From positions 1 through 64,000 of the IMG/VR virus record IMGVR_UViG_3300021139_000006: 64,000 nt of DNA, one strand, 5' to 3'. The position numbers were made by a program, and so were the translations under genes. The notes under the pieces were generated by a model. The model did no database searches, had not been told where the DNA came from, and was given only the letters and a program-made list of their open reading frames with translations. Of the stretch, positions 52,310 through 59,826 are shown one piece after another (position 1 is the stretch's first letter; the number at the start of each line of letters is the position of its first letter). This DNA comes from a virus.

Positions 52310-52317
52310 TATATTTG
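52310..52317 (+). promoter_or_regulatory. host-type promoter of the plus-strand early genes
   Basis: TATATTTG matches the Bacteroidota -7 box exactly and is 25 bases before the ATG at 52343. The -33 region is T-rich (TTTTTTTAGG) without an exact TTTG. With the minus-strand box it makes the 209-base gap at 52134-52342 a divergent promoter. Confidence 0.6.
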
Positions 52318-52342
52318 CATCATATATAATATAGAATATAAC

Positions 52343-52588
52343 ATGAACGGTACACTTAAACCAGGATATAAAATTTTAAAAACAAACGGTATATCATTCT
52401 CGATAATGCCATCAGAAGGTAGGATTACAGTCCCACCATTATTGAACTTCAAAGAATTCCTAGAAGGTAAGGAAGGATACGTAGTATGGAGTGATAAGAA
52501 GCAAAGTCTTATGTTCCCAGGAGAGAAATTAAAGTACACCGGCAAAATAATTCTAAAAAGTGAAAGTAAAGTTCCAAGTGAGATATAA
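52343..52588 (+). CDS. hypothetical protein, 81 residues
   Basis: First gene of the plus-strand block, right after a host-type promoter. The protein is beta-type with GYKILKTNGISFSIMPSEGR at the start and no known motif. Its position suggests immediate-early expression. It overlaps the next gene. Confidence 0.55.
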   Translation: MNGTLKPGYKILKTNGISFSIMPSEGRITVPPLLNFKEFLEGKEGYVVWSDKKQSLMFPGEKLKYTGKIILKSESKVPSEI

Positions 52589-52745
52589 CGGTTACAGACA
52601 GCCGGTAGTGTCCATATTTGAAGTAAAGTCACCTAAGGGTGCCACAGAGCTTCAGAAGAAGGACCTAATAGACAAGTTCTTCAAGGACAATATTAAACAA
52701 GATGGGATTATCCAGAGATGGCCCCATGAAATAATCGAAAAATAA
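52560..52745 (+). CDS. hypothetical protein, 61 residues
   Basis: The start is uncertain: GTG at 52560 overlaps the previous gene by 29 bases, while GTG at 52578 would reduce the overlap to 11. The protein is basic, with a beta N-terminus and helical C-terminus ending WPHEIIEK. Not recognised. The stop TAA shares its last base with the next ATG. Confidence 0.45.
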   Translation: MKVKFQVRYNGYRQPVVSIFEVKSPKGATELQKKDLIDKFFKDNIKQDGIIQRWPHEIIEK

Positions 52746-52981
52746 TGAGTATAGATTTCAAATGGTTCCGGGACAATCAAAATATCTACCACTCCATATT
52801 GGTTGATCAGACTATGGAACCTAAGTTCTGTTACTCAATCTCCCAGTATATTTCAGATCAGGATGGGTTTGAATGGATAGATATAGTATCTTCATCAGAC
52901 CTGTACAGAACATACGAAGAAGCAGAAATTGCCTGCTTAAATGCAATTTATGAAAATAGATTTGGTAGTGTAAATAATTAG
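52745..52981 (+). CDS. hypothetical protein, 78 residues
   Basis: The start overlaps the previous stop by one base (TAATG). The protein is acidic with aromatic residues (FKWFRDNQNIYHS, DGFEWIDIVSS) and a C-terminal helix. No family is recognised. Confidence 0.5.
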   Translation: MSIDFKWFRDNQNIYHSILVDQTMEPKFCYSISQYISDQDGFEWIDIVSSSDLYRTYEEAEIACLNAIYENRFGSVNN

Positions 52982-52996
52982 TATTACTTTTGCCTT

Positions 52997-53004
52997 ATAT
53001 TTAT
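52997..53004 (+). promoter_or_regulatory. candidate late promoter element, plus strand
   Basis: ATATTTAT followed by TATTAG on the plus strand, 137 bases before the ATG at 53142. It shows that the motif follows the direction of transcription. A TACTTTTG box at 52985-52992 lies just ahead. Confidence 0.45.
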
Positions 53005-53090
53005 TATTAGTACCGTAAGCAGACGGACGAAGGTAAAATTAAGAGCGTAACATACTTTTAAAATATTGGGAACTGAACCAAAGTATCCCC

Positions 53091-53137
53091 AAGCCCTGAC
53101 TCTAGCTGCTTCTAGAATTCGGGGCTTTTTCTTTTTC
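53091..53137 (+). terminator. intrinsic terminator or attenuator just before the gene at 53142
   Basis: AAGCCC/GGGCTT (53091-53096 and 53122-53127) encloses a second stem TCTAG/CTAGA and is followed by TTTCTTTTTC. The ATG of the next gene is only 5 bases later. It may end the 52.3-53.0 kb unit, or regulate entry into the next gene. The 160-base gap 52982-53141 also holds the two promoter-like boxes. Confidence 0.65.
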
Positions 53138-53141
53138 TACT

Positions 53142-53948
53142 ATGACGCAATTAGCAAAATACCGCACTCTGGCTTTCATCACTCTCATCAAACTTGAGAG
53201 GAAGAACTCCGTTGTGGATATGGATGCTCATCTAGGATACTTCGCAGCTAAGATTGGTATTTCATACAACTCATACAAGAAGTACCGGAAAATATGCCTA
53301 GAACTAGGATTATGCAAAATAGAAAACGGGCACGACAGATACATCGATATCCAACAGTGCATCCAGGTACTGGGCCTCACCAAGATAAACAAACATGTTC
53401 ATTTCTTCAATAAATGTAAGCATGCAGACAGGACACTAATCGGTGTCTACGATACCATAATAAAGGGTATCACTCTAAACAACTTCAAGCAACAACAGCA
53501 TAACACAAATAAGAATAAGGATCTCAAGAGAGTTACTAAATTGATTCGTAAGAACAGAAATATAGCATCCGCTAAGGATAGAGCTATGGTCAAGCATATC
53601 ACTAAGAATGCAAGGTACCATAACCTCTCTACTTTAGAATACTGTGATAGTATCTTACTAAAAGAATTACAACCTGCCGAGGATTCCATTAAGACAGGTA
53701 AGTATCATCTATCTAAGCTACTAGGGCTTTCTCCTTCTACAGGGATTAATCTATTGAAGGGTATGGTAAAGGATAATACTGTCAAAAGGACAGTCATTAA
53801 GTTTAATGTATCTAAGTTAGGATATAGTAATGACTCTTTTGACTTACTTAGGGTTAAGTATCCTAAGTTTACGGTATTACCTTACTCTGGGAATAAGTCC
53901 TTTAATGTGTATAAGGGAAGTAGGATTGAATTAATATCACAGGAGTAG
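53142..53948 (+). CDS. probable DNA-binding protein with two winged-helix-like parts
   Basis: The 268-residue protein is strongly basic. An N-terminal helix-turn-helix-like part (LGYFAAKIGISYNSYKKYRK, then LGLCKIENGHD) and a second one near residue 188 (YHLSKLLGLSPSTGINLLKG, then MVKDNTVKRTVIKF) look like winged helices. The middle is a very basic linker. A regulator or replication-linked protein is likely. The gene starts right after an intrinsic terminator, hinting at attenuation control. Confidence 0.55.
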   Translation: MTQLAKYRTLAFITLIKLERKNSVVDMDAHLGYFAAKIGISYNSYKKYRKICLELGLCKIENGHDRYIDIQQCIQVLGLTKINKHVHFFNKCKHADRTLIGVYDTIIKGITLNNFKQQQHNTNKNKDLKRVTKLIRKNRNIASAKDRAMVKHITKNARYHNLSTLEYCDSILLKELQPAEDSIKTGKYHLSKLLGLSPSTGINLLKGMVKDNTVKRTVIKFNVSKLGYSNDSFDLLRVKYPKFTVLPYSGNKSFNVYKGSRIELISQE

Positions 53949-54011
53949 GAACTACACATGAGCTAAGGATGCTATTAAAAGGTATATAAATTGACAGTAA
54001 AGAAATAAACA

Positions 54012-54656
54012 ATGAATTTACTAATAGACTTCAGTAAATTAGTCAAAGAGACTAAACCAGACGATTCTAGCCCATATAGGCCTAGAGTGAAGCAATCTAT
54101 CCAACAGAGGATAAAAAGCGGTAAGAAAGGTGATATAGGCACTAAAGAGGTTGTTCTTGCATTAGCTAATTATTTTAAATCACATCGTGTTCAAATAAAT
54201 AATTGTTATTGTTTTAACGATAACTTTGAAAACGACTTCGTAACCCTATTCGATAGTGGTTATCTGGGAGAAATTGAGGTGAAGGTGAGCCGGTCTGACT
54301 TCCAAGAGGATATTACCGGGAAGCCAGGTAAACATAGGTTATTGCTCGAAGGAACCTCCTGGGAGATAATTCCTAACAAATTCTATTACTGTGCACCCAG
54401 AGGGCTGCTATTGAGCTCTGAGGTACCAAAATACGCAGGTCTCATAGAAGCTATAAGAGATGAAGAAGGTAATCTTACCTGTACCATAACTAAAGAGGCA
54501 CCATTCATACATAAGAATGATGTATATAGTAAGGTGAAGGATAGGATATTCAGGAAGTTAGCCTGGAGGTATAGGCAGATGTTACTAGGTAACTTTGAGC
54601 TGTTATTTGAAGATACAGACTCGGATGAAAAAATAAATTTTGAGGAAGTCGAGTAA
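54012..54656 (+). CDS. PD-(D/E)xK nuclease-like protein
   Basis: The 214-residue protein has a likely nuclease core: DFVTLFDSGYLGEIEVKVSR (Asp before the turn, Glu-x-Lys in EVK), followed by GKHRLLLEG and FYYCAPRGLL, then VPKYAGLI. This resembles MmcB/VRR-type phage nucleases in Bacteroidota phages. The N-terminus is basic. It may act in DNA repair, recombination or host DNA breakdown. It lies at the start of the nuclease-rich early block. Confidence 0.6.
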   Translation: MNLLIDFSKLVKETKPDDSSPYRPRVKQSIQQRIKSGKKGDIGTKEVVLALANYFKSHRVQINNCYCFNDNFENDFVTLFDSGYLGEIEVKVSRSDFQEDITGKPGKHRLLLEGTSWEIIPNKFYYCAPRGLLLSSEVPKYAGLIEAIRDEEGNLTCTITKEAPFIHKNDVYSKVKDRIFRKLAWRYRQMLLGNFELLFEDTDSDEKINFEEVE

Positions 54657-54662
54657 TCACAT

Positions 54663-54670
54663 TATCTTTG
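54663..54670 (+). promoter_or_regulatory. host-type promoter
   Basis: TATCTTTG fits TAnnTTTG, with TTTG at 54639-54642 and a 20-base spacer. The ATG at 54687 is 16 bases downstream. Confidence 0.65.
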
Positions 54671-54686
54671 CTGAAAATAATGAGTT

Positions 54687-54947
54687 ATGAATGCAAAAAT
54701 TAAATCAGGACACAAATACTTATTCTCCGAAGGTTGTTCTAATAGATGGATCAATTTAACAAATGAAATGATTATAAATTTTGCTGATAAATATACCTAT
54801 AGATCATTTAAACAAGTTAAGAATCATTTATTAATAAGTTTACAAGAAGGAATCCCTTACGTTATAGATATAGTATTTACAAGTGAAGTGCCTAAACTAG
54901 AGTTTGATTTCTTTGAAAAAGATCAATTAGTATTGAAAATAAAATAA
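54687..54947 (+). CDS. hypothetical protein, 86 residues
   Basis: The protein is mixed alpha/beta with an acidic C-terminal end; no motif is recognised. It has its own host-type promoter and is followed by the 191-residue gene after 5 bases. Confidence 0.5.
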   Translation: MNAKIKSGHKYLFSEGCSNRWINLTNEMIINFADKYTYRSFKQVKNHLLISLQEGIPYVIDIVFTSEVPKLEFDFFEKDQLVLKIK

Positions 54948-54952
54948 CAGTT

Positions 54953-55528
54953 ATGATAGATAATTTTGAATTAATTAAAGGCTTGATGTCTTTTGAGGAA
55001 GAGGGTACTTTCTACTTCTTTCAGATTTTAAAAAGGAAGAAAGAACACCCTGAGCTAGGTTCTAACAGTTATGTTGTAAAAACATATTATGTGAAGTTCA
55101 TCGATGACCTTGAATTTTACAAGGATGAAATGATTTGTTTGGCTAATTTCCACAATGCTAGAGTTTGTGTTAATTTAAACAGAAGGTCTTTTGAGACCAT
55201 AGCTTTTCAGACTTTAAGGAAGATAACTGATGTTATAATGAACAAGGACTATAAATCAGCAAGAGCTTCTTACAACTCTGTTTGTGGATTACACACATGT
55301 GAGACTGAAAAGAAATGGATACTAGATATTGATAATTTTGACTCAACATCAGAAATAGAAGATTCTTTAGAGGGCATACAACCTTTTGGACCAAAGGTAA
55401 TAGCCAAGATACCAACAAAGAACGGTGTTCATTTAATCACTAGACCATTTAATGTGGAGGTATTTAAATCTATCTACAAAAACATAGATATCCATAAAGA
55501 TAACCCTACAATCTGCTTTATACCATGA
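54953..55528 (+). CDS. hypothetical protein, possibly primase-polymerase-like fold
   Basis: The 191-residue protein has WILDIDNFD at about residue 122, PTKNGVHLITRPF at about 152 and IDIHKDNPT near the end. The order DxD, then (N)GxH, then an acidic motif recalls archaeo-eukaryotic primase folds. The N-terminal part (FYFFQILKRKKEHPELGSNS) also recurs in Bacteroidota phages. I would not assign activity from this alone. Its stop overlaps the next gene by 4 bases. Confidence 0.4.
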   Translation: MIDNFELIKGLMSFEEEGTFYFFQILKRKKEHPELGSNSYVVKTYYVKFIDDLEFYKDEMICLANFHNARVCVNLNRRSFETIAFQTLRKITDVIMNKDYKSARASYNSVCGLHTCETEKKWILDIDNFDSTSEIEDSLEGIQPFGPKVIAKIPTKNGVHLITRPFNVEVFKSIYKNIDIHKDNPTICFIP

Positions 55529-56007
55529 TAAAAAGAATCACCCACGAAGAGTCAAAGAATTACCGGCTTCTGAATCCAGAGAAGGATTTCAGATATAGTA
55601 TGGATTGTGCAGTAGCCTTCACCCTAACAGAGACAGAACCTCATCCTTGGGAGAATGTCATATATTTTGGAGAAAGTTTTACAGATCCAACCAATTCAGT
55701 ATTAAAACCCCAATGGGTGTATGTGATGGTGAACCCCTCAATCCCAAATACGGTTAAAGTGGGAGCAACCACAACTAGTGTCACACAACGTGCTAGGGAA
55801 TTATCTTCACAGACGAGTAGTATAACACCATGGTATCCTGTATTCAGTTTTAAAGTAGGTAATGCCTACATGCTTGAGCAGGAGGTCCACCAGTACTTGG
55901 AAGATAGGGGCGTAAGAGTAAATAGCCGCAGAGAAGGGTTTGAGATAAGCTCTGAAAGAGCTATTGAAGTAATAAAAGAATTAGGTCAGAAATATTTAAC
56001 AAAATAA
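55525..56007 (+). CDS. T5orf172-type (GIY-YIG-like) protein
   Basis: The 160-residue protein has a C-terminal T5orf172/MUG113 domain: QWVYVMVNPSIPNTVKVGAT, TSVTQRARELSS, FSFKVGNAYMLEQEVHQYLE and a final SRREGFEI. This domain is a GIY-YIG relative (here V.VM..P......KVG). The N-terminal 70 residues are of unknown type. It may be a nuclease or DNA-binding accessory. It is translationally coupled to the previous gene. Confidence 0.82.
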   Translation: MIKRITHEESKNYRLLNPEKDFRYSMDCAVAFTLTETEPHPWENVIYFGESFTDPTNSVLKPQWVYVMVNPSIPNTVKVGATTTSVTQRARELSSQTSSITPWYPVFSFKVGNAYMLEQEVHQYLEDRGVRVNSRREGFEISSERAIEVIKELGQKYLTK

Positions 56008-56013
56008 GATAAC

Positions 56014-56448
56014 ATGGCACTATTTGAATTAGAGGAAGTAGATAATGGTATCTACTACAAAGTGAAGATTATAAAATCTGGTGACATTGCCGGTAAATTT
56101 TCCCTAGATGTAGATGGTTGTTACTACTTCTGGCCTGAGCCGGGTGAAGGTTTTTATAGTGATTATGTACTGCTTGAGTTAGGTACTCTCCTGAAAGAGT
56201 TGAATAAGCCTTTTTATGATTCCGTAGACGAGTACTACAATTCCAATCGTGGAGGCTTTGGTGAATTAGAGCACAAAGGGTTTAAAGGTATTGCTGAGTA
56301 TGACGAATCAGAGGAGTTGTGGCATGCTAAGGCAGTAGGTATAGATAGTGTGACATACATCAGAGCAGAAGGAGAATCCTTCGAGGAGTTGATAAAAGAT
56401 TTCGAACAAGCCGTAGAAGATTATTTACAAACAATCGATGAATTATGA
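56014..56448 (+). CDS. protein with C-terminal HicB-like domain
   Basis: The 144-residue protein ends with FKGIAEYDESEELWHAKAVG, then ESFEELIKDFEQAVEDYL, the HicB antitoxin-like fold (residues about 88-142). The N-terminal 80 residues are unrelated and acidic. No HicA toxin (short, with a G..H motif) is next to it, so it may be an orphan antitoxin used against host HicA, or a regulator. Its stop overlaps the next ATG. Confidence 0.55.
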   Translation: MALFELEEVDNGIYYKVKIIKSGDIAGKFSLDVDGCYYFWPEPGEGFYSDYVLLELGTLLKELNKPFYDSVDEYYNSNRGGFGELEHKGFKGIAEYDESEELWHAKAVGIDSVTYIRAEGESFEELIKDFEQAVEDYLQTIDEL

Positions 56449-56765
56449 CAAAAGAGAAATTTAAAGAGTATTTTAAGTTACAACAGGGTATATCAGAAAG
56501 ATACCGTAACCTTTATAATAACGGTGTAGACTTGATAGACTACGACAATGAATTCTACCTTATAATAGAATTATTAGGTGAAGAGTTATTTGGAAAATAC
56601 GGGTGGGACCACGTATCTAATTTTGAGATGAGTAGGAAAGAAGTATACTCTCGTGAGAAGCCTATGTGCTGGGATTCAGAGACTGAAGAACCTTTATATT
56701 GGGATTTGGATTCCCTGTATGATTTTATGGTTAAGGAAAAATATATTTTGGTAAAAGAGTCTTAA
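56445..56765 (+). CDS. hypothetical protein, 106 residues
   Basis: An acidic, aromatic-rich protein, coupled to the HicB-like gene by an ATGA overlap. No motif is recognised. The coupled arrangement would suit a partner protein, but the sequence does not look like HicA. Confidence 0.5.
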   Translation: MTKEKFKEYFKLQQGISERYRNLYNNGVDLIDYDNEFYLIIELLGEELFGKYGWDHVSNFEMSRKEVYSREKPMCWDSETEEPLYWDLDSLYDFMVKEKYILVKES

Positions 56766-56769
56766 TCGA

Positions 56770-56777
56770 TACATTTG
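56770..56777 (+). promoter_or_regulatory. host-type promoter
   Basis: TACATTTG with TTTG at 56747-56750 and a 19-base spacer, 19 bases before the ATG at 56797. A near-perfect Bacteroidota promoter. Confidence 0.7.
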
Positions 56778-56796
56778 CATCAAAAATAGGTACAGT

Positions 56797-57066
56797 ATGT
56801 CATTAGTAAAAGAAAAACTACAAGGTAGAATAAAGCCCGTCCTAGAAAAAGAATCAGGTGGGCAAACAAAAGAGCAGATAGATCTCATCAGAGAAAGGCA
56901 CAAGTACCTTGATGAAAAGCTAAGGGATGAGGTGTTAAACAAAGTAGCGGTAGAATATTACCTAGACCTAGATGCCGGCGAAGACCAGCAGACAGTAATT
57001 AATTCATTTATAGCCGGAGCACTCTACGAAAAGTGGAGAGCTGCTATTGAAAAACACGCACAATAA
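56797..57066 (+). CDS. hypothetical helical protein, 89 residues
   Basis: A charged helical protein (LVKEKLQGRIKPVLEKESGG, LIRERHKYLDEKLRDEV) with no known motif. It directly follows a good host-type promoter. Confidence 0.55.
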   Translation: MSLVKEKLQGRIKPVLEKESGGQTKEQIDLIRERHKYLDEKLRDEVLNKVAVEYYLDLDAGEDQQTVINSFIAGALYEKWRAAIEKHAQ

Positions 57067-57117
57067 AATTAAAACTATAAATTATAAAGTAATTGAATAT
57101 TAGTAAAAAAGAAAACA

Positions 57118-57780
57118 ATGAAAAAGATACTATTAACATTTGCAATGTGCATTTTTTGCACAATACTTTTTGCACAACACACCATAACTGTAAAGCACAC
57201 TTATTATACTTTAGAGTATGATACTGTTTTGAAATCGCCTTTGATTAGTTGGTATATCCAAACTACCGCACACGCAACTAGTACAAATAAGATAGACCGT
57301 AAGACAGTTGCGTCTTTCCATCAAGACCCTTTAATTAACCCTAAGTATCAGGTAGCCACTGACAAGGAATACCTGAACAATGGTAAATATGATAAAGGGC
57401 ACCTGGCTCCATACAGTGCATTCTATTTCGACTTAACAGCTGCAAAGGAATCTATGTTGTATACAAACACAGCTCCGCAGTATTCCTTCTTTAATGAGCA
57501 TCCTTATGAGCGTTTAGAGCAGCATATACTTAAAGAACTTGCCCCTGATTTTGACTCAATATATGTCTATACAGGATGTTTATATGGTAATGAAAAGATG
57601 AAGGATGTACCTGTACCAGATTATTACTGGAAGGTAATAAAATACAACGGAAAAATAGAAGGGTGGGTGTGTCCAAATGAGTTTACTAATAACTCAGACT
57701 ATACAAGATACAAAAAAGACATTGTGTTTATCCGAGATTTGATTTTAAAATATTACCCTAAGTTAAATATACCTTTTTAA
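57118..57780 (+). CDS. exported DNA/RNA non-specific endonuclease
   Basis: The 220-residue protein has a signal peptide (MKKILLTFAMCIFCTILFAQ, cut after residue 20) and the NUC1-type core: YDKGHLAP with catalytic His95 (the DRGH motif as DKGH), then TNTAPQ.S.FN (Asn117, Asn126) for magnesium. A secreted nuclease in a phage is uncommon. It could degrade nucleic acid in the periplasm or outside the cell, aiding nutrient supply, blocking competing DNA, or clearing released DNA. Nearby genes do not resolve this. Confidence 0.85.
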   Translation: MKKILLTFAMCIFCTILFAQHTITVKHTYYTLEYDTVLKSPLISWYIQTTAHATSTNKIDRKTVASFHQDPLINPKYQVATDKEYLNNGKYDKGHLAPYSAFYFDLTAAKESMLYTNTAPQYSFFNEHPYERLEQHILKELAPDFDSIYVYTGCLYGNEKMKDVPVPDYYWKVIKYNGKIEGWVCPNEFTNNSDYTRYKKDIVFIRDLILKYYPKLNIPF

Positions 57781-57783
57781 TAA

Positions 57784-58416
57784 ATGAACAGACTAAGAGT
57801 ACTTATTGGTTGTGAAGAATCACAAGAGATAGCAAAGGCATTCAGAGAACTAGGTCACGAAGCATACAGTAATGACCTACAAGATTGCTCAGGTGGGCAC
57901 CCAGAATGGCATATTAAGGGTGATGTACTCGAAGTTATCAAGATAAACTGCTGGGATTTAGCTATATTCCACCCAGATTGCACTTATTTGACCTGTACAG
58001 CCAATAAATGGCTGAAAGACCAGCCTGAGCGTAAATCTGGTGTATTAGTAGGAGAACCTCGCAGAATAGCCCAAAAAGAGGCTATAGAGTTCTTTATGAA
58101 GCTATATAACTGCGATACTACCCATATTGCAATAGAAAACCCCATAGGAGTGATGAGTAGTGCCTTCCGTAAGCCTAATCAGATACTACAACCGTGGCAA
58201 TTTGGCCATGGGGAAGTTAAGGCTACCTGCCTATGGACCAGGAACCTACCCATACTAAGCCCTACGGATGTAGTCTCAGGTAGGGTAGCTAGGTCACATA
58301 ACGTCCCACCTAGTCCAGAAAGGTCTAAAATAAGGTCTAGGACCTACCCAGGTATTGCGAAAGCAATAGCAAAGCAGTATTCAGACTACGTAATAAAATA
58401 TAAAAGATGCTTCTAG
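57784..58416 (+). CDS. DNA methylase-like protein
   Basis: The 210-residue protein begins RLRVLIGCEESQEIAKAFRE, then GHEAYSNDLQDCSGGHPEWH and WDLAIFHPDCTYLT. This is the pattern of a phage family annotated as DNA methylases related to cytosine methyltransferases (the HP.C corresponds to the PC motif). The C-terminal part PWQFGHGEVKATCLWTRNLP also fits. It may modify phage DNA, though activity is uncertain. The next gene overlaps its end by 10 bases. Confidence 0.72.
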   Translation: MNRLRVLIGCEESQEIAKAFRELGHEAYSNDLQDCSGGHPEWHIKGDVLEVIKINCWDLAIFHPDCTYLTCTANKWLKDQPERKSGVLVGEPRRIAQKEAIEFFMKLYNCDTTHIAIENPIGVMSSAFRKPNQILQPWQFGHGEVKATCLWTRNLPILSPTDVVSGRVARSHNVPPSPERSKIRSRTYPGIAKAIAKQYSDYVIKYKRCF

Positions 58417-58625
58417 AGTTAAAACTAAAGGTAGATGTAGGAGAAAACTTCATAAGTACCCCTCCAACCCAGGTAGAACTGGACTGGTTACACTATGATT
58501 TTCTTAATCCCATAAATCTATCACTAGGGGATGAACCATACCCAGTCTTGGAAGTATCTGAAATAAAGTTGATAAATGAACAAACCGGCCCTGAAATCCC
58601 TAAAATAACATTCTTTAGTGTATGA
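58407..58625 (+). CDS. hypothetical protein, 72 residues
   Basis: A small beta-type protein overlapping both neighbours (10 bases and 4 bases). Not recognised. Confidence 0.5.
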   Translation: MLLELKLKVDVGENFISTPPTQVELDWLHYDFLNPINLSLGDEPYPVLEVSEIKLINEQTGPEIPKITFFSV

Positions 58626-58867
58626 GACATCCATTAATAGCGTTCAAAGAACGTCTGAGTAAGATAGGTATAGAAATAACCATGTCATCTAATTACCCAT
58701 GGGTTTATTTATATACTGTAAATGGTAACAGAGTAACTGAAATATACCAAAGTGATCATTGCTTCACTATTGGGTTTATTAGCGTCAGGAATGAAAATGA
58801 GTTTAGGTTCACAGACCTAAAAGAAATATTTCTGGTAATCAGAAAATACCTACCTTTGCATAAATAA
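58622..58867 (+). CDS. hypothetical protein, 81 residues
   Basis: A small alpha/beta protein (HPLIAFKERLSKIGIEI, then NYPWVYLYTVNGNRV) coupled to the previous gene. It resembles small conserved proteins of Bacteroidota phages but has no known function. The promoter box at 58851-58858 overlaps its 3' end. Confidence 0.5.
   Translation: MRHPLIAFKERLSKIGIEITMSSNYPWVYLYTVNGNRVTEIYQSDHCFTIGFISVRNENEFRFTDLKEIFLVIRKYLPLHK
58851..58858 (+). promoter_or_regulatory. host-type promoter inside the end of the previous gene
   Basis: TACCTTTG 16 bases before the ATG at 58875. No exact TTTG -33 box; a TTTCTGG occurs about 16 bases upstream. Confidence 0.5.
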
Positions 58868-58874
58868 AATAAAC

Positions 58875-59348
58875 ATGTATACAAACAACAACTACACGAC
58901 TACCATCAGCTCTTACAAAGAGTTTGAAGAAGCATTAAATGAAGCTATCAACTCTACGAAACCAATGACAGAGGAAGAAGCAGATATGATAGACTATCTG
59001 GCTGATTACCTAGACTTATTCGACCTGCAAGGTGAAGAAGACGAGTTAGATCCAGAAGTAACAGCCCTGAAACAAAAGGTAACAGAGCTAGAAAACAGGC
59101 TTAAAAACCTAGAGGCATCTCACAAAGATGTAGTAGTAGAACCAGCTAAAAAAGCTGAAGTTGACTACTCCTTCTGTAACTTCATGGATAAAACACATCC
59201 AAGTAAGAATAGAAAAATTATCATAGGTACAAACATAGGTTCATCCGCATATAGTGGAATGGCCGAAGTGAAAACAGTAGAAAGTGTAATTTACACCCAA
59301 GACTACATAGACGAGATGATAAGAACTGAAAAATGGGTAAAATTATAG
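58875..59348 (+). CDS. hypothetical protein, 157 residues
   Basis: The N-terminal half is acidic with a coiled coil at about residues 62-85 (VTALKQKVTELENRLKNLEA). The C-terminal half is a compact beta-type part with IIIGTNIGSSAYSG. No family is recognised. It is followed by a large hairpin. Confidence 0.55.
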   Translation: MYTNNNYTTTISSYKEFEEALNEAINSTKPMTEEEADMIDYLADYLDLFDLQGEEDELDPEVTALKQKVTELENRLKNLEASHKDVVVEPAKKAEVDYSFCNFMDKTHPSKNRKIIIGTNIGSSAYSGMAEVKTVESVIYTQDYIDEMIRTEKWVKL

Positions 59349-59357
59349 AAAATTTTT

Positions 59358-59398
59358 TCAAAGGGGGATAGCCTGTTAAAAGGTAAATCTCCCTTTGA
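59358..59398 (+). terminator. long hairpin, probable terminator
   Basis: A 12-bp stem TCAAAGGGGGAT/ATCTCCCTTTGA (one G-T pair) with a 17-base loop lies 10 bases after a stop codon. It is followed by TATTTTAAC, only a short T-run, and an A-tract before a G-run. The 83-base gap then holds G6-TA-G5 just ahead of the next ATG. Confidence 0.55.
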
Positions 59399-59431
59399 TA
59401 TTTTAACAATAAAAAAAGGGGGGTAGGGGGT

Positions 59432-59617
59432 ATGTACATAGACGAAAACCTATTCAATACTATAAGAGCCCAGGCTCTGGTAAAACTGAACAACAACAAA
59501 GACAAGCCTATGTCCGAAGCAACCATAGAGGCAGAAGCTATTCTAGATGTATTAAAGGCTCTAGAGGAAGGCTCCAGGCGTAACTATAATGAAGAAGATT
59601 TAATTAACAGAATATGA
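59432..59617 (+). CDS. hypothetical protein, 61 residues
   Basis: An acidic helical protein, first of three genes coupled by ATGA overlaps. The ATG is preceded by a G-rich stretch that might act as a ribosome binding site (GGGGGTAT). Not recognised. Confidence 0.45.
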   Translation: MYIDENLFNTIRAQALVKLNNNKDKPMSEATIEAEAILDVLKALEEGSRRNYNEEDLINRI

Positions 59618-59826
59618 AATACAGAATAAAAAGCTATGTAGGCTACGATGGTAACACTTACTACATGGCAGAGTATAAACCTAACTGGTGGAGTCTATGG
59701 AGAGAGGATATGTACCACTACGAAACACAAGAGGAGGCTCTAGCCGAAATAAAAGAATGGAAGGAGAATGAAGCAAAAGAATTAGCTAGAAAAAATAGAA
59801 AGTACACTTACAAAGAAGTAATATGA
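59614..59826 (+). CDS. hypothetical protein, 70 residues
   Basis: Starts with a beta-hairpin-like YRIKSYVGYDGNTYYMAEYK and WWSLW, then a charged helix. Tightly coupled to both neighbours. A DNA or RNA contact is possible from the basic and aromatic start, but this is unproven. Confidence 0.5.
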   Translation: MKYRIKSYVGYDGNTYYMAEYKPNWWSLWREDMYHYETQEEALAEIKEWKENEAKELARKNRKYTYKEVI

